Of a stretch of DNA of 64,000 nt, positions 20,766 through 32,100 are shown one piece after another (positions within the stretch are counted from its first letter, which is position 1; every line of letters starts with the position of its first letter). The notes under the pieces were generated by a model. The model was not told the DNA's origin and searched no databases. It worked only from the letters and a program-made list of their open reading frames with translations. Source of the stretch: Budorcas taxicolor (taxonomy: Eukaryota > Chordata > Mammalia > Artiodactyla > Bovidae); assembly GCF_023091745.1 (NCBI RefSeq), contig NC_068926.1, positions 70,058,001 through 70,122,000 on the forward strand, written 5' to 3'. The translations under genes and the position numbers were made by a program.

Positions 20766-21589
20766 TTTTACCTGTTATGAATAATGCTCTTTTCTTCTTA
20801 TTTATCTGGCACGTCTTTAACTGTCTACATGTCTGTCTATTTTCATTCTTTTATTTTTAATCTTTCTTTGTTAGGTGTTTTTTAATACTAAGATCCAGCT
20901 AGATTTTTTTCTTTTAAGATCCAGCTAGATTTTAAAAAAAACCCAAATTTCTGGTTTTGAGAGGGGAATTCAGTCTTTTTATTGTATGAATAGATGTATT
21001 GGATGTTTTTCCTTTCATTCTATTTTATGTTTATTATTTATGCTGCTTATTATTTCCTCTTTCTCTTTTCATTTCTTTGCTGCCTAATCATATTCTTTAT
21101 CCCTCCTGTTATTTTAGAAGCTCTCCTATACTTTTGGATTCTACATTGATACCTTCCCATTGCTGACATCATAATCAAATGTACATTTGTTTATTAACAT
21201 ACTACAGTTAAATATGACTAAGGCCTTGGAAGTACATGTATTTCTCCAACCTGTCTCCATTTTGCTAAACTAGATTGGCATTTCTAGTCTAGGGTTTTAA
21301 TAAGATTTCTCATCAGTTCATTTCCTCTGTTTTGAGCATACTTACTTGGAACAAATAAAACAAGTTTTTGGATATTTTTACAATTTTCTCAGAAGAAAAC
21401 TAAGGGAGGAAAGTGAGTTATCTTTTAGCAAGGTACTATTTGCTCTTTGCCCCCAAATGACTGCCCGCCCTGACCATATTCACCATCTCAGATGAGCAGG
21501 ATGTATGCTGGTGTTTAGGAATAATTTCCTTTCTTGAGACACCCTTAGCCATACACTTGCTCCAGCCTAATGGCACTTCTGAAGCCCAC
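20766..21589. other. A/T-rich stretch, probably old LINE debris
   Basis: It is T-rich with tandem AGATCCAGCTAGATTTT near 20890-20935. Parts resemble antisense L1 but are too decayed to assign by eye. No exon was recognised. Confidence 0.35.
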
Positions 21590-21905
21590 AGTGCTTCCCT
21601 GCCCTGCCTTTGCTCATCTGCCTGGAATGTTCCCTTTCTTTCGTCTCCATCTCCATTTCCCTGGGCACGTCTCTTTCAAAGCCACTTTCTGACCCAAACC
21701 AGAAGTAAGCACTTCCTTCTTTGAACCCCACAAGGTAGCTTGTTTATCTCGCTTCTGACACTTGGCATTGCTCACTGGGTCTTGTATTAATGAGTTTGGG
21801 GTATTTTCATACCTTTACCCCTCTCCTGGGGGATAAAAGATATCCTATCTTTGCATCCCCAGTGCCTACCACAGTCCCTGGATCATAATTCATACTGAGC
21901 AGAAA
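21590..21905. repeat. L2 LINE fragment
   Basis: L2-like words: TGCTCATCTGCCTGGAATGT, TTTCAAAGCCACTTTCTGAC, CTTGTTTATCTCGCTTCTGA, ATCCCCAGTGCCTACCACAG. Confidence 0.65.
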
Positions 21906-22039
21906 TGAGTAGACTGTATTGTGCAAATCAAGGAATCACCCACTTGAATGGCAGAAGAGGCAGACTTTTAGTGAAAACTTTTGTGTATTCTCTTTTTTTT
22001 TGCATTTAAGAGAGAACGTGTTTGTAGAGAAGAATTGTT

Positions 22040-22145
22040 TTATTCAGTTGCTCTCTCATGTCCAACTGTGACCCCGTGGACTGCAGCGCGCCAGGCTGCC
22101 CTGTCCTTCACTGTCTCCTGGAGTTTGCTCAGACTGCCCTAGATG
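22040..22145 (-). mobile_element. BovB LINE 3' end fragment
   Basis: Short antisense piece: CAGTTGCTCTCTCATGTCCA, GACTGCAGCGCGCCAGGCTG, TTTGCTCAGACTGCCCTAG. Confidence 0.7.
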
Positions 22146-23077
22146 TGCGCCTTCTCGAGGATTTCCCTTCGAAAAGTAAGACACGTCACGCACTAGTGAT
22201 ACTAATACCCGTCCTTCATGGAGGGCTTCCCATCCTCTACCGTCACAGTATCTGGGAATTTTTTATTTTTTCTCCCTGTATCTGGGAATTTTGAAGCCAA
22301 TTAAAGAGTAGTAACATGGCTGTTTCATGTATCATTATCCTGTTATTTCTCCTGCCATCAACCAGACACCGATGTTTAGCTTACCTTACTATTGTGTCTG
22401 TAGATAAACTATACATGGTCATTTAGGGGGAAAGTTACATATCTTCTAAGCTTCTTCTTAAAAAAATTTTTCCCCTGTCTTGTTTTTATTTCCATTTTAC
22501 TTTCCTGACTGTTAGAATTCTTTACATGTTTAATACATATGTTTCAAGGACTGCCTGTAGCTGTCCCCATGCTGGTGCTGGAGCTCTACATCCTCACAGG
22601 CTCAGGGCTGGGTGGGCAGTCAGAGGAGTAAACAAGTAGAGCGGTTGTCGCTCTGATGGGGTGAAAACCTGGGCAGCCATGGGCGGCTCTCCACCCAGTC
22701 TTAAGTTTCAAGGAAAGCTTTTCAGAGACTGTATGGACTGGAAGACCATGAGGCTGAAGAAGAGCTATCTAGATGCAGGTGGTGCAAGGAAAGGGTGGGA
22801 GAAAAGTATACTGAGCGGGCAACGCAAGTGTAGAGAACACCTGCACATTTGAAGAACTGCAGTTACTTCAAAATGCTTGGAGTGCCCTGGCAAGAGACAA
22901 AGCCTTTTCTGTATTTCCTCTGTTTTATTCCTTTTTTTTTTAAAGAAACACAGTGCCAAGGCCCTAGTAGTTTAGCCCTAGGGCAAAAAGGCCTTCTGTT
23001 GTGGTTAGTGTCCAGCAGACCCGGGCCAGCTATGGCTCTTAGAAGCCGAGCTTTAAGGCCTGGCCGTGGCTGCCCAA
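22146..23077. other. Gene-free stretch
   Basis: No supported exon. 22560-22850 has the flavour of an old LINE/L2-type repeat but cannot be assigned. An inexact doubling of TATCTGGGAATTTT occurs at 22250-22290. Confidence 0.3.
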
Positions 23078-23261
23078 GGGCTTCTCTGCCTGCAGGGCAG
23101 GAGACCTGAGTTTGATTTCTAGGTTGGGAAGATCCCCTGGAGAAGGAAATTTCAACCCACTCCAGTATTCTCGCCTGGAAAATCCTCTGGTCAGAGGAGC
23201 CTGGTGGGCTGCAGTGCGTGGGGTCGCAAGAGTAGGACATGACTTAGTGACCAAACCGCCA
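23078..23261 (+). mobile_element. Bov-tA SINE, 5'-truncated
   Basis: Partial tRNA-like head (CTGCAGGGCAGGAGACCTGA), then GGAGAAGGAAATTTCAACCC and GGAGCCTGGTGGGCTGCAGT. Confidence 0.85.
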
Positions 23262-24149
23262 CAGGACCTGACAGAGATCAATATTACCCTTCGGCACAGT
23301 CCTGACACTTGGGGCCCCCAAGGTGGGGGTCCTGGGGTGTCTTTGGTCAATGAAATGGTTAACTTAGCTGCAGGCTCCCTGTGACAGATTTGCTAAGGAG
23401 ACCCTCTTCACAGGGCATCATGCCCTTGATATTGTCAGCCAATTAATTCCTGAAGTACTCTAAGTTAGCAAAGGCATGCAGATTTGATTTTATCTGTCTT
23501 TTAAGACTGATCTTTGATCATATCCCATTCCAGCTGGACTTCCTCTCCTCTCCTTCCCTCCTCCATTAGACGGTGCACGATCTAATTACCTCATCACCCC
23601 TTAATTTATTTATGAAAAGACTGAGGTTAAAGAAAAAAAAAAAGGAAAGAAACTTCTGAGTCCTTTGGGACTTTCTATAAAAGCTTTCCTTCCCCCATTC
23701 CTTCCCTTATGCGGGATAAAACCTCCTTTTGCGTCTCTGGCAAGTTGGAATTATTCTTACTTAAAAATTTAGATAAATAAACTTCCCTCCCAGGGCTGAG
23801 TGGAGGCCAGCCTGCAGGTTAAGCCTGGCCTGCGGACTCCCAATGGATCAATCAATCTATCAACAAGAATTCCTTGATCTTGCAGGAAGCAGCTTTCAAA
23901 ATCAGCACACAGCTTCTGGGCGTCCTGGCTTCCTCTGCACAAGACACTGGGGAAGAGGAACCTTTTGAAATTTTAAGTTTTATTATTATTACACAAATAA
24001 TGCATGGATACATTAATCTTTTTTAAAAAAATTGAACAACAGTAATGCAGAGTAAGAAGTGAAAGGCTTTCTCCACTTTTCCTTGCATCCATCCCACTGT
24101 TTGAGATTGTATCCTTTAATTCAGACTATTTAACCATGTACAACTATAT
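23262..24149. other. Repeat-poor stretch
   Basis: No gene, RNA or confident repeat was recognised. It includes a 13-nt poly(A) near 23632 and an A/T-rich end with no signature. Confidence 0.3.
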
Positions 24150-24582
24150 AAACATATGGATGTGAGAGTTGGACTGTGAAGAAAGCTGAGCGCCGAAGAA
24201 TTGATGCTTTTGAACTGTGGTGTTGGAGAAGACTCTTGAGAGTACCCTGGACTGCAAGGGGATCCAACCAGTCCATTCTAAAGGAGATTAGTCCTGGGTA
24301 TTCTTTGGAAGGAATGATGCTAAAGCTGAAACTCCAGTACTTTGGCCACCTCATGCAAAGAATTGACTCATTGGATAAGACTCTGATGCTGGGAGGGATT
24401 GGGGGCAGGAGGAGAAGGGGACAACAGAGGATGAGATGGCTGGATGGCATCACTGACTTGATGGACGTGAGTCTGAGTGAACTCCGGGAGTTGGTGATGG
24501 ACAGGGAGGCCTGGTGTGCTGCGATTCATGGGGTTGCAAAGAGTCAGAGACGACTGAGCGACTGAACTGAACTGAACCTTAA
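24150..24582 (+). mobile_element. BovB LINE 3' end
   Basis: Sense orientation: TATGGATGTGAGAGTTGGAC, GAAGGAATGATGCTAAAGCT, AGACGACTGAGCGACTGAAC, ending in the ACTGAACTGAA tail. A 129-codon frame at 24176-24565 preserves the C-terminal end of the BovB ORF2 polypeptide (KKAERRRIDAFELWCWRR...). It lacks the reverse-transcriptase core. Confidence 0.9.
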
Positions 24583-24609
24583 CATCTTTCTGTGTCCTAT
24601 CTTTTTGCC

Positions 24610-25066
24610 TTTTCATACTGTTCATGGGGTTGCGAAGACAAGAATACTGAAGTGGTTTGCCATTCCCTTCTCCAGTGGATCACGTTTCGTCAGAACTCTC
24701 CACCATGACCCGTCCATCTTGGGTGGCCCTATAAGGCATGGCTCATAGTTTCATTGAGTTAGACAAGGCTGTGGTCCATGTGATAGATAGGTTAGGTTTT
24801 TGTGACTGTGGTTTTCAGTCTGTCTGCCCTCTGATGGAGAAAGATAAGAGGCTTATGGCAGCTTCCTGATGGGAGAGACTGACTGAGGGGGAAATTGGGT
24901 CTTGTTCTGATGGATGAGATGAGATGTGATGGTCGGATGGCATCACCTATTCAATGGACATGAGTTTGAATAAACTCCAGGAGTTGGTAGACAGGGAGGC
25001 CTGGAGTGCTGCAGCCCAGGGGGTCACAAAGGGTGGGACACGACTGAGCAACTGAACTGAACTGGA
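24610..25066 (+). mobile_element. Internally deleted BovB copy
   Basis: The first part (AAGAATACTGAAGTGGTTTGCC, TCCACCATGACCCGTCCATC, TTGAGTTAGACAAGGCTGTG) matches what I recall of the 5'/internal part of BovB. From about 24905 it is joined to a BovB 3' end (GACAGGGAGGCCTGGAGTGC, CACGACTGAGCAACTGAACT). Most of the coding part is missing. Confidence 0.6.
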
Positions 25067-25242
25067 GTTTAACATAATTGGGATCACAACGTAGGTGGTC
25101 TTGCTACCATTTTTTTCTTGAAACACTATGTCCTGGACATCCTTTCAGTTAAGACCACACAGATCTACGTTTTAATGCCTGAAATAGTATTTCACAGCAT
25201 AGAGGTACCGCTATTTAATTATCCGTAACACAGTTTAGAGCA

Positions 25243-25335
25243 ATGTTTCAAGGACCGGTTCTTTGGGAACTAATCCAAGCACGCATTTACTGCAGGCTCA
25301 CCATGTGCCACGCACTTTACTCGGGGTTGGGGGGT
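25243..25335 (+). repeat. MIR-like fragment
   Basis: CGCATTTACTGCAGGCTCAC then CATGTGCCACGCACTTTACT resembles the MIR 5' half. Confidence 0.4.
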
Positions 25336-25539
25336 AAACAAAACAGACACCTAAAAATAGTTTTGAGTGATGGAAAGGGGGTATTTTCTTTTCCCAAGAG
25401 GACAAGAAAGGCGGAAGATGGGTCTCCACATCAGCCCAGGAGGCCAAGCAGTCCCCCGGGGTGTCTCCCCAGCAGTGAAACGGGCCCCAGCACCCGTCGG
25501 TGCTGGCGAGGAAGATGTGGGTGCCCTTTTCGGGAAAGA

Positions 25540-26115
25540 GGGTCTGATTGCTGCGGGTCAGCAGCGGGGAGTCTCTCCTCATACACCACGCGCCGGGCGC
25601 GGGGCGCGGAGCCCCACGCCGAGGGCACGTCCGGCGGGGCGGGGCCGAGCGGCGCGCGACCCTCAGCGCGCTCGGGGAGGTAAGGACCGGGGCGGCCTCT
25701 CTGGCCCCCACTCCCGCGGGCTCTATGACACCGCACTGGCTCGCGGGACGGGGCGGGGTTGGCTGAGGAGGAGGAGGAAACCAGTTCGCGTTGTAAATCT
25801 CGCGCTGAGCCACGCGCGGAACTCTCGTGAGAAACAGGAAATACCGCGCTTGCGCACTGCTGGAGCTCCTCGTGGTTGTGGCCGTTTTGCCGGCGACTGT
25901 GAGGCGGGGAACGGCATCTGTGGAGGCCGTTGAGTGCCCCGCAGCTCGCCACCATGAGCAGCACCCTAGCTAAGATCGCGGAGATCGAAGCCGAGGTAAT
26001 GGACGCGCGAACGCTCCGTCCTAGCCTTCCTCTAAAGCGGCGTTGCTCCCGCCTGAACTCCCCTCAGACGTGTCAGGCCCGGGGCCGCGTTGCCGGCCCC
26101 CCCTCAGCCTCGGCT
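25540..26115 (+). promoter_or_regulatory. CpG-island promoter of DRG1
   Basis: This CpG-dense block spans the DRG1 start codon and first intron border. No TATA box lies at a sensible distance, so dispersed initiation is expected, probably within about 25840-25950. Visible elements are GGGGCGGGG boxes near 25640 and 25750, an ETS-like CAGGAAATA near 25837, and an NRF1-like GCGCTTGCGCACTGC at about 25846-25860. The start codon has a strong Kozak context (GCCACCATGA). Confidence 0.75.
25954..25995 (+). CDS. DRG1: DRG1 coding exon 1
   Basis: Encodes [14 protein letters not shown] (residues 1-14), phase 0, donor GTAATG. The start is chosen from the Kozak match and the known N terminus. Confidence 0.97.
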
Positions 26116-29100
26116 CGCTTTCCCTGACCCCCCTCAGCCCGGGCCCGCGTTCCATACTTTTGCGTCTTAGTTGGCAACCCCCTCCCAGCGTTCGGCTTCT
26201 GTCTGAACTTTGAGTTTCTTTTCTGCGAGCAGCACGGAATCCTATCTCCTCACTTTAGCCCTGATTTACTCACGTACCTCAGCATCTTTCTTCACACCCC
26301 TTCTTCCCTGGTCTCTGCTTTGGTGACTCCCTTTCCCAGAGTGTTGCTCCCAGGAATAGGGTCTGGAAGTAAATTGTCATCTGTGGTAGTTTTGACTCCA
26401 CCTGGATTGTTGTGTGGTTCTTCTGTCTCAAGGGCTCAGAGCTGTTTAAAATCGATTGGGGTACATGGGGTACAAGCAGTTGAAAAGGGTTCAGCAGTTG
26501 AGTTGTAGTCTAATTGGTGAACGCTGATTGTAGTGATTTTGGTCACATTTCTTCTCAGGGCCTCAGTTGTTTGGTCTGTAATGAGGCGAATTGACTGGGT
26601 GATGGGGAGAATGGATTTTTACTCTTTTAAAGTCTGACTTAAAGTGGGTATAGTGACGTTAGTAGGACTTAGAAGAAAACATCCTTCTCAGAGCTGGGGG
26701 AGCATTCATTCTGGATGTTTCACCTTGTAGGAACTGCTTCTGATTTATGCCTGTGATTCCTCCCTAATAGATGGCTCGGACTCAGAAGAACAAGGCCACA
26801 GCACACCACTTAGGGTTGCTTAAGGCTCGTCTTGCTAAGCTTCGCAGGGAGCTCATTACTCCAAAAGGTGGTGGTGGTGGAGGACCAGGAGAAGGTTTGT
26901 GTTTGGGTTTTTCTTTTCCTTGTGTGTGTGTGTAATTTTTATGAAAGTAGTAAAGGCATATGGTAAAAACTAGTTTAGAAATGTCTGTTTTCTAAGCTTA
27001 AATTCTTGAATTGTGTTTATTTCTATTCTGTTGATTTCTGGGTTTGTGTGTGTGTGTGTTTTTTTTTTTTTTGCCACACAGTGTTGCTTGTGGGATTTTA
27101 GTTCCCCTATCAGGGATTAAACCTGGGCCTTGGCAGTGAAAGTGCAGAGTTGTAACCACTGGGCCGCCAGGGAATTCCCAATTCTGCTGATTTCAAAGGT
27201 TAATGAATATTCTCTCAAAGTGAACTAGGGTTTTGTTTATGTATAGCCTGTCCTGATCCAAAATAGATTTATGTTGGGTCAGTGAAATATATAAATAAAG
27301 AGTCGACAAGATACAGGAAGTTGCTGCAAAGGGAAGTGAAGGTAGAAAGAATAAGTTGATGCCAAGAGAAAGTTGGTATGAAAAGTAATGTCACAAGGTC
27401 TGTACACTTCTAGAGAAGGGCCACAAATTTGGCTTTGAATTTGTTTGCAACTAATTGTAAGAAAAGAAAACTCTTGTTAGTCACACAGTTCCCAGGGTTT
27501 GTAGGGGAAAAAAAAATGTTTTTTTAGATCAGTTATTGTATAATATTTGGGCTCTAAATACTGTGCATAGGTATATAACAACAATTAGAGGTATAAAGTT
27601 TTTCCATCAAACAATCCATTAAATACTGTGAATTGCCATGGGGCAGTTTTGTGTGCTTACGTTCTACCCTAGAGATAAAACTGCTAAAGTTGGAGAAATA
27701 AGTTTTAGAGGGGTAGGCAACCAGAATGTAAAAGGAATTGCTTGAGTCTCAACGCTCCCAGGATAACATTCTTCTTTTTATATTTATTGATGTTTTAGGA
27801 TTTGATGTTGCCAAGACGGGTGATGCTCGAATTGGGTTTGTGGGTTTTCCGTCTGTGGGGAAGTCAACGCTGCTCAGTAACCTGGCAGGGGTATATTCCG
27901 AGGTGGCAGCCTACGAGTTCACCACCCTGACCACTGTGCCTGGCGTCATCAGATACAAAGGTGCTAAGATCCAGGTAAGTTAGGCCTACAGGCCAAGGAC
28001 TGGAAGAAGTCAGTTCTTCCATTCATTGAAAAAGAACTTATTTGGACCTTTCTGTATGCCAAGCCTCATATTTGATCTACCAGAACCTCTTTGGCTAGCA
28101 GGGGAGACAGAGAAGCCCAGTGCATAGAAGTAAAGACATCGTTTGTAGAAACAGCGAAAGGAAGGACTGCTTTTTCCACCTGAGGACGGGGCAAGGGGAG
28201 GTCTGGTAAGACAGAAAAAGCTCTACATAGAAAGCAACAGTGAGGTGGGTTTTAATGTTTGTTAGAATTTTATCAGCTGGAGAATATAAAGGGCAGTTTC
28301 AGGCAGCTCTAATGGGGAACAGCCTGTATTTTGAGCTTAGCTGTGGATAGGGAGTAGTAGAAACTGAATTTGGAAAGGTAGATTGGAGCTGAATTATGAA
28401 GGATCTTATGTGTCTGCCAAGGAAGTTGAATTTTATCTTGTACATAGCCGGGAGCCATTTAGAGACTTCTTAATAAAGAATAACATGATCAGACCCTTTT
28501 TAGAAGATAATTCTTATCTGTGAGGCTTAATGAAGTTGTCTTCAAAAGTTCTTAGATAGATGATAGATTTAGGGCTCCCAAATGAGGAGTCCATTTGGGT
28601 ATGAAAGATACATGTAAAATATGGTGTAACATTTTCTTTTTGGCTCCGCAGCTAAGAAGATAAGGTTCTGAATTTCATGACATTTGAATCTAGGGTAGAG
28701 GTTCCCAAGCCCTTAGTGTCTCAGTAGGTTCACACCCTCAGTGTCTTAGTAATTATTTCCTGACAGCTTTTTTGTTTCCAGTAATTTTTTGCAGTGCTCC
28801 AGGCCAAGAGAAGTAACCTAATGGTTCTGTTCCTTTAATAGTTAGAGCCAAACAATTATTTATGACCTTACAGCTACAGTTATTTACTAATGGGATACGG
28901 ACACTGTTAGGTACCATGTAACTTTTCAGACTTTGGAGTCAGATTGAATGAATACTGCCACATGTGTTTCTTTTTCCACCCTGATTTTTGTGTGTTGCTT
29001 AATTTTTGCCATAGTAATCTCTGAAAAATCCAGCTTTCCAAAGATTTGGATCTGTTATTGTTGAAAGCAGTGTAGTAGAATCTAATGGTGAAATTGTGAG

Positions 29101-32100
29101 CTTCTTGCATCTAGTAGGTTGACAGATACTGAGAATTGCTGTTTGTCTTGAAAATCAGAATGCCCCCAGTGCCTTGGCAGAACATTTAAAAACTCTTTAG
29201 TGTAGGCATTTGTTTTCCCTCTAAACAGTGTGTGAAGTGCATTCATATTTCCGTATTACAGAGTCTGAAGTAAGGAGCGACCAGTGTCCTGGTGGTATTT
29301 TCAGTGACTTTTTCCTTCTGGTTAGGTACCATTAGAACACGTACCTTTCTAGGACTCCATGCCAATGTATATAACAAGAATGAGGACACTTGGGCATATC
29401 TGGACCACTGCTAATTTCATCTGGTTTCATAGTCTTATTGATAGTCAGTTTTGTTAGTTCAGAGAGTAACCTCTTTCCTGAAGAGATGTTATGGCGCCTC
29501 TTGGTATAACCCCTCTCTTTTCTTGTCTTTTCCTTAAAACTTTCATTTATTTCAGTCTCTTTTGACCTTTTCAGGTTTTTTTCTTCCTTTTTTTCATGGT
29601 GCTTTGTTTTCCATCTGTGCCCTCTGCCTATTTTTCCTTCCCTTTTGACTTTCTCCAGAAACCAAGTTAAGTAGGCATACTAGTAGGTGTGTTTAGCTGG
29701 ATTAAAATGACTGCCCTCAAAATGTTTTTTAAAAGCCTCTTTTGTGACGGAGGACTCATTATCTGTGATTCTCTGGGGAATGGTATACAAAATTAGAACC
29801 ATCTAATAATTATAAGGAGATTGATTTCTGGTTTTTGTTGTTGTTGCTGTTGTTAGGATCTTTTTTAACAATAAAGGTGCCTAAAAATGGAATAGTACCT
29901 TTTGAGGTAATTAGTTACTGTGTCTGGAGATGTTCAAGTAGTAGCTGAACCACCAACTAACCGATTAACCAGTGATGTTGGGAGGAAACTGATGTTTCAC
30001 ATAGTCAGAGATTGGCCTGCAGAGTGGATGTACAGTGCTTCAGAAATTGTGGGGCTTATGTTTCACCTTGCTAGAGTCCCTAGGACTCTTGTCATATATA
30101 TGTGTGTGTGTGTATGTATGTATGTATATGGACACGCACATATATCTGCTTTAACTTCTAAAGGCATTAGAATTTGAAGTAGGTTAGTATCCGGTTCTTA
30201 AAATCAAAACAGTTATATGATTTGAAGATATATTTTTTCTTTTTCTCAATTCTGAGTTGTAATCTGAAATTCATATATGTAAAGCATGGCCTGTTTTTAT
30301 TGGGTGAAATTCAGTTGCCACATTTTAATAGTTCAGTGTAATTTAAAATATTTAAATAGTTTAATGTAATTTTAAATATTTCCCTCTCAAGAAAAGCTTA
30401 AGTTAACTTGCTTTTTTGTGTGTCGGGGCCTCAATAAATTTCTCCACCATGTTCAGCTGCCACAGTTAGAAAGCTCTTGCTCTTTTTTCTCAGTTTAATA
30501 TTAAAGGAAATATTATTTTATTTATTGCACTGTGCCAGGTCTTAGTTGCAGAATGCAGAATCTAGTTCCCTGACCAGAGATTGAACCTAGGCCCCCTGAA
30601 TTATTGGAAGTGTAGAGTCTTTGCCCCTGGACCACCAGGGAGGTCCCCAGGCTTATCTTATATTTTCCCTGTCCCAGCCCTGAAATGAACCACTTCTGTC
30701 CTTCTTTTTGTTGGAGATAGGTACTTAGAAATCCAGATCTGGTGTGCTCACTAGTCCCAGTTTTAGAGGAGGCAATGTTATTTATTCTGTAGTGAGGAAT
30801 AGGCAGGAGCTTTTGAGCAGGTTCTCAAATGGAAAAGTTGAACTCTAAATACCTCCTGAGTTCATTCTTTTTCCTTGTGGTTTATTTAATGTGGAGTATA
30901 TTTCTGTAATATCAGATATGCTTACCACAAAAGATAGTTGTTGTTTTTTTCCTTTGGCCATGGGGCACAGCTTGTAGGATCCTAGACCTGGGATGAAACC
31001 TGGGCCTTTGGCATTCAAAGTGCAGAGTCATAACCACTAGACTGCCAGGGAATTCCGTAGCAAAGACTAGTTTTAAATGATGTTTTCATAAGCTGCAACT
31101 ATATCCCTGTCTGTTTATGCAGATAATTCGGTATTGGCCATACAGTACCATGGCCCTTGGTAGTTTCAGATTTTACATGTGCTCGTAACAGACTCTTGAG
31201 AGCTTATAACTGTAGTTTATGAATTTGAGTCATGAGTGCTACAGATTTGGTTTTGATACTAGTTTACATACACTGTGACTTATGTGAAGTTTTACTTTAT
31301 TGCATTTCCCGGGCAACTGAGTGGTTATTTTCAACTGAGGACACATATCAGAGTCATCCTTGGAGCCTTTTGAAATACAGATCAGTATCTGAGTCCGACT
31401 TTGGCTCTTGCAGAGCAGAATTTGCAGGGATGGGACTTAAATATCTGCGTTCTAAATTGTTTTATATGCGATTCTTATGTGCTTGCTTAAGAATGACTGC
31501 AGAAATTTTTGTGAACTGGAGGATTTGCAGAGGTCTCAGGATTTATCACTTGTGAATATCATAATCCAGTTATTATCTATAGTAAGGAATTTGTGTGGAG
31601 GCTCAACTTACTGGAAAGTGGGAAAATATTGAAAGACACTAAGGTAGAATTATGGATTTGTGTCCCCAAGACATGGATTAAAATCTGATTTATTTGGACT
31701 GTGACTTTGGGCAAACCACTTAACCTCTGTGAACCTCAACTAATATCCTTATTCACAGACTTGCTAGGTATTTTGAGTGAGATAAAGTATATAAGAAGCT
31801 TGCAGCTGGTATTTAGTAGATGCTTAGTAAAAGTAAGATTTACACATTCACTTACAAGGAAGATTGGGTTTGGATCTCCTAAATTTTGAATACTTAAATC
31901 ATTCTGTTTAATCTGTTCAGATTTATAGCCAGCTTTTCCTTTTCTCTCCTTAATCTTGCAGCTTCTGGATCTCCCAGGTATCATTGAAGGTGCCAAGGAT
32001 GGGAAAGGTAGAGGCCGTCAGGTCATTGCAGGTAAGTGTTCTGGAGCCACCGTCCTGGTGTATCATTTCTTCACTGGGTGCTGTTCCTTTAGGGACTGTG

